A stretch of DNA of 20,140 bases. Source: a virus. The stretch spans positions 1 to 20,140 of IMG/VR virus record IMGVR_UViG_3300044972_002146, one strand, 5' to 3'. The notes below the pieces were generated by a model. That model saw only the letters and a list, made by a program, of their open reading frames with translations. It had not been told where the DNA came from and searched no databases. A program made the position numbers and the translations under genes. Below, piece by piece: positions 7,716 through 14,748 of the stretch (position 1 is the first letter of the stretch; the number at the start of each line of letters is the position of its first letter).

Positions 7716-8728
7716 AAGTTTTGATATATTTGCAACAGCAGTTTGTTATCGTAAAACTCTGATTCAATGTTGGTCAGCTGGTCTGTGACAATCTGATCTA
7801 CACTCTCAAACTTAACATCACCTGGCGCGAGGTCCACGTCCACACCCGAAGTCTTGTTTGGTATCAAGGCCATTTCACGCAGACTATAATCTCGAATAAA
7901 CGTTTCTTTGATAAAGTTGGCTTCTTCATAACTGATCTCAATGTCCAAGTTCACACGCACATGCATCTTGGGCGCAAGCAAAGTGGCTGCATTGTCAATC
8001 AAGTTGGCCAAGCCGTGTACTCGGTATCTGGGTTGATCGGGCCAGGCATGATACTCAGGCTCTTTGCCCCATTCCAGGATCATCATGCCACGTTCATCAT
8101 CTCCTGCATCAGCATAGTTGTGTGGGAAGCAGTTGCCAATGTAGGTGATGTTGTTGGCTGTTTGACGTTTGTGGAAGTGTCCAGTGAACACATGATCAAA
8201 TCCGCCAAAGTCGCCACGTTGGATAGTACCATGATCCGGCATTTGTACCATGGCATTCATGTAGTAGCCGGGCAGTTCAAAATGCCCAAACATGTAACGG
8301 CCCTTTAGTTTGGGTATGCGTTTGTGGTCATCGCCGCATAGCCAAGGAGCAATAACAACGTCACCGTCACTGAACCAATCATTACAAATTTGAACTTTCG
8401 GCAAATGTTTGGCCCACTCCACACTTTGAATATCGCGCTTGTCTCGATAATAAAGATCGTGATTGCCAGGAATAAAATATACCCGATCAAAGTTGTCATT
8501 CATGTGCTCCAGGGCCCGGAGACTGTAACTCAGGGTAACAATATTTAAGCTGGCCCTGTTGTTGTGCCAGTCGCCAAGGAACATGCAAGTTTCACAACCT
8601 TGTTCCTGTGCAGTAGCAGTGGCCCATTTTACAAAGTCCAAGCAGTCATCGTTGTGTGTTTGACTGTTGCTCTTGAGCCCAAAATGTATGTCTGTGAAGA
8701 CCGCGGCCTTCTTGAATAGATTTGTCAT
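7712..8728 (-). CDS. 47: gp47-like recombination nuclease catalytic subunit (Mre11/SbcD type)
   Basis: This 338-residue calcineurin-like phosphoesterase is almost exactly the length of T4 gp47 (339). It is the nuclease half of the gp46/gp47 complex and acts on DNA ends during phage recombination and replication. The metal-binding motifs appear in the expected order: DIH at 13-15, GDWHNN at 52-57, GNHD at 88-91, GHF at 148-150, and GHFHK at 183-187. All expected Asp, His and Asn ligands are present, so the enzyme should be active. The start ATG is 12 bases after the gp55 stop, and its short-spaced UAGGU ribosome site falls in the arm of a possible hairpin (8729-8757). The gene ends in an ATGA overlap with an unrelated gene, so gp47 and gp46 are separated by two cargo genes. 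Confidence 0.95.
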   Translation of the reverse strand: MTNLFKKAAVFTDIHFGLKSNSQTHNDDCLDFVKWATATAQEQGCETCMFLGDWHNNRASLNIVTLSYSLRALEHMNDNFDRVYFIPGNHDLYYRDKRDIQSVEWAKHLPKVQICNDWFSDGDVVIAPWLCGDDHKRIPKLKGRYMFGHFELPGYYMNAMVQMPDHGTIQRGDFGGFDHVFTGHFHKRQTANNITYIGNCFPHNYADAGDDERGMMILEWGKEPEYHAWPDQPRYRVHGLANLIDNAATLLAPKMHVRVNLDIEISYEEANFIKETFIRDYSLREMALIPNKTSGVDVDLAPGDVKFESVDQIVTDQLTNIESEFYDNKLLLQIYQNL

Positions 8729-8757
8729 CTACCTAGTATACTACTCTTCGTAGGTAG
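8729..8757 (-). promoter_or_regulatory. Hairpin spanning the gp55 stop and the gp47 ribosome site
   Basis: In the leftward RNA, CUACCUA (8757-8751) can pair perfectly over seven bases with UAGGUAG (8735-8729), leaving a 15-base loop that holds the gp55 stop codon (8743-8741). The downstream arm contains the gp47 ribosome site and touches its ATG. Ribosomes finishing gp55 would melt the stem, which would tie gp47 translation to gp55. A 10-base palindrome TAGTATACTA lies at 8734-8743. The pairing is visible; the regulation is inferred. Confidence 0.4.
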
Positions 8758-9637
8758 TCACAACCGGTCCGGACATGGCTGCCATGCCAGCTTTGCCAGA
8801 GTTCTGGCGTGTCCATGACGGGTTGAGCCCGTTCATTTCAAGAATGTCATCACGGATGTTTTGATTTTTCTTTTCAATGTTCAGAATGCGAGTAAAGCTA
8901 TTAGTGATAGCGGCAGTATAATACGCAAAAGGGTTCTGCGATTTTGATTCGTCGAATTGCAGTCCGATTTGGCTGAGTTGTAACAGGGCTTGTCCGCGCA
9001 TTTCTTCATTGTAAGTGTATCCTCTCCAGTTTGATCTTGTGGCATAACGTTCGCACAGTTTCATAAACATAGTGGCCAGTTTGCGTGTCATGTTGCCATG
9101 ATCCTTGCAAAACTCGCCTGAGTCCAAATCGCCCCGCCAGTGGCTTTTGCCCACCAGCACAGGGTTCTTGTCCTCGTCCAGTCGGTAATGCCAGAACGGG
9201 GGAAAGTTCACTCGCATGTGTGTGGGATCCAACACAACGTCCTCAATCAAGTCCGCTAGTGGGTCTTCCACTACATCATCCAAGTCCAAGATGTCTTCAA
9301 TTTTCTTCTTTTTGGCAGCAGTTTTGGGCACTTTCTTGGGCGCCATGGGTATGTGTTCCCAAGTCATAATACGGAAAACCACCTCCGTATTGGGTATTTT
9401 TTTGGGATCAATCACTTCGCCAGTTTCACGTTTGTGGCGATCAGCACGATTGCGGCGTGCTTCGGCCACAGTCTTTTGATTGATTTTGCTTACACTGGGC
9501 AGGATCATGTCAAACTGATGATCAGTTGTTCTGTCACGAAAAGCACAGTAGGTGTTTTTGCTTAGGTGTATTTCTTTAAGAATATCTCTGTTGTTGAGAT
9601 AGTTAACACGCGGCGCAGCCTTTGCAATTAGGGTCAT
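8741..9637 (-). CDS. 55: gp55-like sigma factor for late transcription
   Basis: This 298-residue protein is the phage sigma factor that directs host RNA polymerase to late promoters. The conserved core is in the C-terminal half: GYTYNEEMRGQALLQLSQIG (206-225) and FDESKSQNPFAYYTAAITNS (228-247), then ILNIEKKNQNIRDDIL. The NPFAYYT segment corresponds to the sigma region 2 core that binds polymerase and melts the -10 element. A YLNNRDIL piece near the N-terminus (13-20) matches the start of many phage gp55 proteins. Between it and the core lies a long charged stretch (about 30-165) with a lysine cluster KKVPKTAAKKKK (101-112) followed by an acidic run, making the protein far longer than T4 gp55 (185). 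The start has a GGAGA ribosome site 7 bases upstream. It is the first gene of the leftward operon, behind a host-type promoter. Confidence 0.9.
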   Translation of the reverse strand: MTLIAKAAPRVNYLNNRDILKEIHLSKNTYCAFRDRTTDHQFDMILPSVSKINQKTVAEARRNRADRHKRETGEVIDPKKIPNTEVVFRIMTWEHIPMAPKKVPKTAAKKKKIEDILDLDDVVEDPLADLIEDVVLDPTHMRVNFPPFWHYRLDEDKNPVLVGKSHWRGDLDSGEFCKDHGNMTRKLATMFMKLCERYATRSNWRGYTYNEEMRGQALLQLSQIGLQFDESKSQNPFAYYTAAITNSFTRILNIEKKNQNIRDDILEMNGLNPSWTRQNSGKAGMAAMSGPVVTTYEE

Positions 9638-9649
9638 TGATAAGTCTCC

Positions 9650-9661
9650 AAGTATATACTT
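9650..9661. promoter_or_regulatory. 12-base perfect palindrome at the predicted gp55 start site
   Basis: AAGTATATACTT reads the same on both strands and covers the predicted transcription start, directly before the ribosome site. Its position is that of an operator where a repressor would block the gp55 promoter. No DNA-binding regulator is encoded in the window. Confidence 0.45.
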
Positions 9662-9689
9662 ATTGTAGCATATCTACAACACTTGTCAA
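9662..9689 (-). promoter_or_regulatory. Host sigma-70 type promoter for the gp55 operon
   Basis: On the minus strand a perfect -35 TTGACA (9689-9684) is followed after 16 bases by a -10 TACAAT (9667-9662), one base from the TATAAT consensus. The predicted transcript starts near 9655, and the ribosome site GGAGA (9649-9645) and the gp55 ATG (9637) follow at normal distances. No other good promoter for the leftward genes was found. Confidence 0.75.
9663..9679. promoter_or_regulatory. Inverted repeat overlapping the gp55 promoter -10 and spacer
   Basis: TTGTAG and CTACAA are perfect 6-base arms around a 5-base centre (CATAT). The dyad covers five of the six bases of the -10 element and most of the spacer. 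It could be an operator, or a weak stem if an RNA crosses it. Confidence 0.4.
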
Positions 9690-9720
9690 CCAGTTCTTTA
9701 ACTGCGTGGTTAAAAAATTG

Positions 9721-9728
9721 GTTAAATA
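9721..9728 (+). promoter_or_regulatory. Candidate late promoter of the baseplate operon
   Basis: GTTAAATA differs from the T4-type late motif NATAAATA at one position and keeps the TAAATA core. It lies 18 bases before the ATG of the first structural gene and a TAGGAA ribosome site follows at 9734-9739. The 8-base sequence TGGTTAAA occurs twice here (9707-9714 and 9719-9726), the second copy forming part of the motif. Confidence 0.5.
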
Positions 9729-9746
9729 ACACATAGGAACACAAAC

Positions 9747-11726
9747 ATGGCCGGCTACGATCCCAAAAAAGCAGCAACGTACAATAGACTTCGTCAGGGA
9801 GGACTCAGTGATGATGACGCCGCTTTCCAGGCCGGAATTGTTGACACTGATGCTTACAACTATGTGGTCAATGACATACCTGGAGATCCAAATCGAGGCA
9901 CCGTGGGTCCTGTGATTTTTGGCTCGGGCACGGTTAGTCAGGCGTCTACACCGGCCTTTGAAAAAGTTGATTATGCTGTAAAAGCTGACAGTCAACCCAG
10001 CACTAGAACTCCAACAAACTATGTTACCACCAGCACTGAGACAATCAGTGGCGGTGGATCAACCACTACAATATCAGGCGTGCCAAAAGCCAACGCTGCC
10101 AGTCGTGCATTGCAACCCAGCATTGATGCCAAGCAGGCTGAAATTGATCAGTTTGTAAAAGACAACCCCAGCAACTTTGCTAGAAGCAAACAAGGGTTGC
10201 CTCCACTGTCACAAGAAGACACTGCGGCTCGGCAAACAAAATTTCGAGAGTTGTCTCAAGAAAAGTCTGCGTTAAAGGCCGAACAGTTTGATGCACAAAC
10301 TCCTGGCAACCCCACAACAACAGTTGTACCAAACACAACTACTACTGTCAACACTACCACATTTGGCACATCATCAAATAATAACAATGTAGAAGCACCT
10401 GACAGTGCTGATCCGGCCATAGCCCGACAACAAGAAGATCAAGTTGCTGGACTTAATTTAAATCAAATAAACAATGCGCCATTATCTCCGCTTGATCCTG
10501 GCGACGGTACTTCATTACCTCCAGTGGTCAATGTTGATATTACTACTGGACAACCTGAGCCAGTTCCGGCCGAATCAGTGCCCGGCCTGCTGACACCAGC
10601 GGAATCTATTGCCCAGGCACAAGTCACTCCCACCGAAGCAGATCCTGCCGCAGCCGCAGCAGATTTCAATGCCAACACCAATGCCAGTGTGTTAGGCGCC
10701 ATTGGTGTAAAAGAACCTGAGACAGTGTCAGCAGCAACTCCAGGAACAGCAGGAGCTGAAAGTGCCTTCAATCAAGGCGCTTTGGGAACAAGAGCACCGG
10801 CAGCAGTAGAAGCCCCTGCGGTAGCTGCGCCGCCAGTGACCGAAACAGCAGCACAACGAGCAGAACGAGAAGCAATAGCGGCCGCGGCCGCTGAACAAGC
10901 AGCCAAGCAACGAGCACAACAACAAGCAGCCATACAGGCTGAATTTCAAACTCCGGCCAATGGTGACTGGCGTGTGCGTCTGCGCCTGGCTCCGGGTGCC
11001 ACTTATTTGTACAAAGACGCTGACAACAAATTGTTGGCTCCATTGGCCGCCAGTGACGGAGTGGTATTCCCATACATGCCCTCCATCGGTACCACTTACA
11101 CAGCCAACTACGATCAGACTGATCTGGTACACAGCAACTACAAAGGTTATTTTTATCGCAACAGTGCAGTGGACGCAGTCAGCATCACTGGCAAATTCAC
11201 AGCACAAGACACGTTTGAAGCCAACTACATGTTGGCAGTGATACACTTTTTTAGATCAGTGACCAAGATGTTTTATGGGCAAGACTGGCAACGAGGAGCT
11301 CCTCCACCGTTGGTATTTTTGTCTGGACTGGGCGAGTATCAGTTCAACAATCATCCTTGTGTGGTCAACAGTTTCAACTACAGCTTGCCTGCTGATGTGG
11401 ACTACATCAGAACCAAGCCCAACAACTACAATGTGAATTTGAGTTCTCGTGAAACCAAACCCATCAGTGGTCCATTTAGTGAAATTCAAAGCGTGATTCA
11501 AAGATTGAAAAATGCAGCCTTGCCCAAAGGAGCTGTGCGTCCGCAGCCAGAACAGGGTCTGGTCACTGCTCAAAGTGTGAACAACACTCAAAACAGTACC
11601 TATGTGCCCACCAGCATAGACATCACCATCACACTGTTACCCATACAAACTCGAAAACAAATCAGTCAAGGGTTTAGTGTGCAAGAATTCAGCAAAGGCA
11701 CACTGTTGAGAAAAGGATTCTGGTAA
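9747..11726 (+). CDS. gp48/gp54-like baseplate tail-tube junction protein
   Basis: This 659-residue protein has three zones. The N-terminus (1-60, beginning MAGYDPKKAATYNRLRQGG) is short and ordered-looking. A long Ala, Thr, Pro, Asn and Gln-rich region (about 60-395) is probably disordered and ends in an alanine-rich helix around 375-395. The folded C-terminal domain (about 400-659) starts with GDWRVRLRL, has FFRSVTKMFYGQDW near 500 and GLGEYQFNNHPCVVNSF soon after, and ends in DITITLLPIQTRKQIS. That domain matches, from memory, baseplate proteins at the tube end of myoviruses (T4 gp48 and gp54), which cap the baseplate and start tube assembly. Whether it corresponds to gp48 or gp54 is not decided. 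It is the first gene of the late operon and shares one base (TAATG) with gp53. The disordered insert is unusual. Confidence 0.65.
   Translation: MAGYDPKKAATYNRLRQGGLSDDDAAFQAGIVDTDAYNYVVNDIPGDPNRGTVGPVIFGSGTVSQASTPAFEKVDYAVKADSQPSTRTPTNYVTTSTETISGGGSTTTISGVPKANAASRALQPSIDAKQAEIDQFVKDNPSNFARSKQGLPPLSQEDTAARQTKFRELSQEKSALKAEQFDAQTPGNPTTTVVPNTTTTVNTTTFGTSSNNNNVEAPDSADPAIARQQEDQVAGLNLNQINNAPLSPLDPGDGTSLPPVVNVDITTGQPEPVPAESVPGLLTPAESIAQAQVTPTEADPAAAAADFNANTNASVLGAIGVKEPETVSAATPGTAGAESAFNQGALGTRAPAAVEAPAVAAPPVTETAAQRAEREAIAAAAAEQAAKQRAQQQAAIQAEFQTPANGDWRVRLRLAPGATYLYKDADNKLLAPLAASDGVVFPYMPSIGTTYTANYDQTDLVHSNYKGYFYRNSAVDAVSITGKFTAQDTFEANYMLAVIHFFRSVTKMFYGQDWQRGAPPPLVFLSGLGEYQFNNHPCVVNSFNYSLPADVDYIRTKPNNYNVNLSSRETKPISGPFSEIQSVIQRLKNAALPKGAVRPQPEQGLVTAQSVNNTQNSTYVPTSIDITITLLPIQTRKQISQGFSVQEFSKGTLLRKGFW
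10877..10892. repeat. GC-rich 16-base palindrome inside the first baseplate gene
   Basis: AGCGGCCGCGGCCGCT is a perfect palindrome containing two overlapping GCGGCCGC sites. It encodes part of the alanine run of the tube-junction protein and stands out in otherwise moderate-GC DNA. It is probably a by-product of alanine codons. Confidence 0.5.
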
Positions 11727-12025
11727 TGGCCAATTATGATCCCACTAGCCCGTACTACTTGACTGGAGTAAGTCAATTTTTCCTTGACGTCATGGTCAAC
11801 AGACCCGTACCCAAAGAAACTGATGACCTGCCGTTTGAAATCAACTTAACCTATCAATACAGACCAGACCTGCTGGCCAATGACCTTTATGGCAATGGCG
11901 CCTTGTGGTGGGTGTTTTATCAGCGCAATCCCAACACACTCACAAAACCTCCACTGGATTTTGTGCAAGGAACTTTGATCTACTTGCCCAAGATCAACAC
12001 CTTGAAATCAGCCCTGGGATTCTAA
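11726..12025 (+). CDS. 53: gp53-like baseplate wedge subunit
   Basis: This 99-residue protein belongs to the gp53 family (Phage_gp53), which forms part of the inner baseplate ring and links wedges to the hub. The family core is clear: YQYRPDLLANDLYGNGALWW at 43-62, then VFYQRNPNTL and a closing LIYLPK at 84-89, which is LysM-like. T4 gp53 is longer (196), so this is a compact form holding mainly the core. The start codon shares one base with the stop of the preceding gene and a gene for a hub-like protein begins three bases after its stop, so the three are co-translated. It begins MANYDP, close to the MAGYDP start of the gene before it. Identification is firm. Confidence 0.9.
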   Translation: MANYDPTSPYYLTGVSQFFLDVMVNRPVPKETDDLPFEINLTYQYRPDLLANDLYGNGALWWVFYQRNPNTLTKPPLDFVQGTLIYLPKINTLKSALGF

Positions 12026-12028
12026 CAC

Positions 12029-14740
12029 ATGGCAACAGCACCTCCAGTTTTGCCCGGCGCACAAAATCCCAACACAGGCTTGTCGATCAACGTTGCCAAT
12101 AGCAATCCAAATCTAGTGCCTGCTGATGCCACAACACAAACTACCGCCAATCAAGTCAATGCCAACACTGCTGATCCTTCCAATGGTTTCGTAAAACCAC
12201 AGCCCAATGTGCTGGATTCATTTGCCAGCACCACATGGTCGGCCAGCGTGTATCTTTTGTCACCAGAACTATACAAACAACTGGTTACTGGACAGGAATC
12301 AACCATTCCAGGCGAGTATCTGTTGTTTCAAACTGCTGGTGCAGGGGCCCAAGGTGCCAAGATAGGTGGTAGGGGTGGCAGCAGCATCAATGCTGACGGA
12401 AGTTTCAAAGTGGATGTAAGCGGACTATCGGGTGACAGAAATGCATTTTTTACAGAAGACTTTTACATTGACTCACTCACACTGGAAACCACGTTGCCAG
12501 GTGGTGGCACAGGTGCTGCTCACAGTGGTACAACTTTGAAATTCACAGTGATTGAACCAGGCAATATCAGCTTGTTGGATCGACTGTACTTGGCAGTGCA
12601 AGATGCCAACCAATTAGGATCAGACAACAAAACTGTGGTTAATTATGCTGCTGCACAGTACCTGCTGGTGATCAGCTGGTTTGGGTATGACATCGCAGGC
12701 AACCTGATCAAAAACAGCACCATAACAGAAGATGCCAAGACCAAGCTGATCAATCCCAATGCAGCCTTGCAAAAGCTCATACCATTCGTCATCAACAAGA
12801 TTGACTTCAGTGTGGGCACCAAACTGGTATCATATGATTTTGACTGCTCTCCAGTGGGACAGATCATTGCTGGTGGAACTCGCAGAAGTACCATACCCAG
12901 AGACATACAACTCACCGCTGGCACAGTGGGGCAACTGCTGCGAGGTGGAGGGGCAGATGTCACTGACTCTGCAGCCAGTGCGCCCGGTGCCAACACAACC
13001 AATACCACCAATACTCAGCCAGCAAAAAGTCCGTCCAAGGCCAACAATGCGCCAGCCAGCAAGATCACTCTCAAGCAAGGCCTGGCCACTGCCATGAATG
13101 AAACTGCTCAAGAACCAGTGCCCCAGATCTACACTATAGCAGATCAGTATGAAATTGTTTTTGTGGGACCAGGATCAGATGAAATAGAAAATGCCACATT
13201 GATTTTGCCCGGATCCATTGTGAATCAGGCTACCAGTCCCATGGCCACGTCTGTGTCTGAGAATGCCAACACTGCGTTGAACCCCAATGCCACGGCCATG
13301 CAAACCAAGTACAAAAATTGGAGTATCACTGCAGGCATGCAGATTGTGCAGGTGATTGACCTGGCCATACGCAACAGCAGTTATATCTACAATCAAAGTC
13401 TCACAGTGCTCAATGCTCAAGGCAAAGAACAAGTAAACGCTTCGGTAGCCAACAACATAAGCGATAGCAAGCCCATGAAATGGTTCAAGATCAATTTTGT
13501 GGCCATTCCCATTGCCAACGATCCTGCTCGCAATGACTATGCTTACAAACTGCGATTTGAAATCAGTGCCTACACACTACGAAGATTTGACAGCAGATAC
13601 TTTCCATTGACTCCATTTCGCGGGGTGCATAAAAGTTATCCTTACTGGTTCACTGGCCAAAACACCGCAGTGTTGGACTACACAGCCAGGTTCAGCAACT
13701 TGTACACTATCACTGTGTCTGGCGGACCTAGCGAAGAAGCCAACGTGACCAAGCTCCGACGATCTCAGACTGCCAACATGCGCGAACTTGTAAAAATCAA
13801 TTATTTTCCAACCAGCACAGAAAGCAACAAAGGTGCAGCCAACAATGCCAATGAAGTGGGTGCTAATGCATCTGAATACCTATATGCAGAAGACAGTCCG
13901 GGCGGCACTGACCTGCGTATTATTGGTGATCCAGGTTGGATACAGCAAGGCAGTCTCACTGGCCGATTGACCAATGGCAAGGACTTTAGCATACTGCCTT
14001 TCCTGCCAGACGGCACTATAAATTATGATGCTGCACAGGTCATGTTTGAAGTGAGTTGGCAACGTCCTGAAGACTATGATCTCACCACTGGACTGGCTGA
14101 CCCTTATGCCAGACCAGGCAATGCCAGCCGACAACCGCAGCAAAGCAATGTGTATGTGGCCACCAAGGTCATGAGTGAATTCCGTGGGGGTAAATTTGAA
14201 CAAGTGATCAATGGCGTTTTGTTCAATTATCCAAAACCTGATGGACTCAACACTGTGAATGGTGGAGCCACCGTTGGCAAATCCACAGACAAAGCAGCCG
14301 CGGCAGCTGGCACAGCCAGCACCGCAGTGTCCAGCAACGGCACAGCAGAACGAGAAAATGCCGCAGTGTCTGGCGTGAGAACCAGTACAGATGGTGCCGG
14401 ACCCAACCCCATCTCAGCCACTGCTGGTGGACCCAACGGATTCTTGGCCAGCGCACAAAAACAATTACAAGGTTTAGGAGCCATAATACCCAGCAGTTTG
14501 AACACAGCAACAACACAGGCCATCAACAACGCCATTGCACCATTTGCCGCAGTCAACAATGTAACACCGGCTAGTTACCCACGTGCGCCCACAGGATCTG
14601 GTGTGGGTCCAGCACCATTGCCCAGTCTGGCTGACGCAGGCTTGCCAGACGTGCTGCGAACCGCAGTGAAAAAAATCAACGACAATCCCCTGACCACAGC
14701 AGTGTACGGACGAACACAATTGATATCTAAAGATGCTTAA
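12029..14740 (+). CDS. Large baseplate hub-like structural protein (gp27 position)
   Basis: This 903-residue virion protein directly precedes the gp5 spike, the place where a hub protein that seats the spike is expected. A Thr/Asn-rich N-terminal 65 residues lead into beta-rich modules (about 70-315) with YDFDCSPVGQ and RRSTIPRDIQLTAGTVGQLL, a disordered linker (about 315-350), and a second module with WSITAGMQIVQVIDLAIRNS (430-450) and KPMKWFKINFVAIP (about 481-494). The final part (about 720-903) is rich in Ala, Thr, Pro and Asn. It is more than twice as long as T4 gp27 (391), and the match to gp27 rests on context and general resemblance, not on a shared signature. No signal peptide or enzyme motif was found. 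An AAGGA ribosome site for the next gene begins in its stop codon. It is surely structural; the hub role is inference. Confidence 0.65.
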   Translation: MATAPPVLPGAQNPNTGLSINVANSNPNLVPADATTQTTANQVNANTADPSNGFVKPQPNVLDSFASTTWSASVYLLSPELYKQLVTGQESTIPGEYLLFQTAGAGAQGAKIGGRGGSSINADGSFKVDVSGLSGDRNAFFTEDFYIDSLTLETTLPGGGTGAAHSGTTLKFTVIEPGNISLLDRLYLAVQDANQLGSDNKTVVNYAAAQYLLVISWFGYDIAGNLIKNSTITEDAKTKLINPNAALQKLIPFVINKIDFSVGTKLVSYDFDCSPVGQIIAGGTRRSTIPRDIQLTAGTVGQLLRGGGADVTDSAASAPGANTTNTTNTQPAKSPSKANNAPASKITLKQGLATAMNETAQEPVPQIYTIADQYEIVFVGPGSDEIENATLILPGSIVNQATSPMATSVSENANTALNPNATAMQTKYKNWSITAGMQIVQVIDLAIRNSSYIYNQSLTVLNAQGKEQVNASVANNISDSKPMKWFKINFVAIPIANDPARNDYAYKLRFEISAYTLRRFDSRYFPLTPFRGVHKSYPYWFTGQNTAVLDYTARFSNLYTITVSGGPSEEANVTKLRRSQTANMRELVKINYFPTSTESNKGAANNANEVGANASEYLYAEDSPGGTDLRIIGDPGWIQQGSLTGRLTNGKDFSILPFLPDGTINYDAAQVMFEVSWQRPEDYDLTTGLADPYARPGNASRQPQQSNVYVATKVMSEFRGGKFEQVINGVLFNYPKPDGLNTVNGGATVGKSTDKAAAAAGTASTAVSSNGTAERENAAVSGVRTSTDGAGPNPISATAGGPNGFLASAQKQLQGLGAIIPSSLNTATTQAINNAIAPFAAVNNVTPASYPRAPTGSGVGPAPLPSLADAGLPDVLRTAVKKINDNPLTTAVYGRTQLISKDA

Positions 14741-14748
14741 GGACTGAC

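Noticed and set aside
9085-9369. 94-codon plus-strand frame opposite gp55
   Set aside because: It is antisense to a well-supported gene, has an odd Pro/Cys-rich composition and no promoter or ribosome site.
9637-9660. Rightward sigma-70 promoter TTGATA with TATACT
   Set aside because: The spacing is only 12 bases, too short for sigma-70, and the TATACT is part of the palindrome at 9650-9661.
10728-11246. 172-codon open frame on the minus strand opposite the first baseplate gene
   Set aside because: It is Cys and Ser-rich, has no family features, and mirrors a strongly coding plus-strand gene, so it is a shadow frame.
14017-14024. TATAAATT resembling a late promoter on the plus strand
   Set aside because: It lies deep inside the hub-like gene, encodes conserved-looking residues, lacks the final A of the motif, and no gene starts nearby. 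The same applies to TATAAATT at 15750-15757 within gp5.
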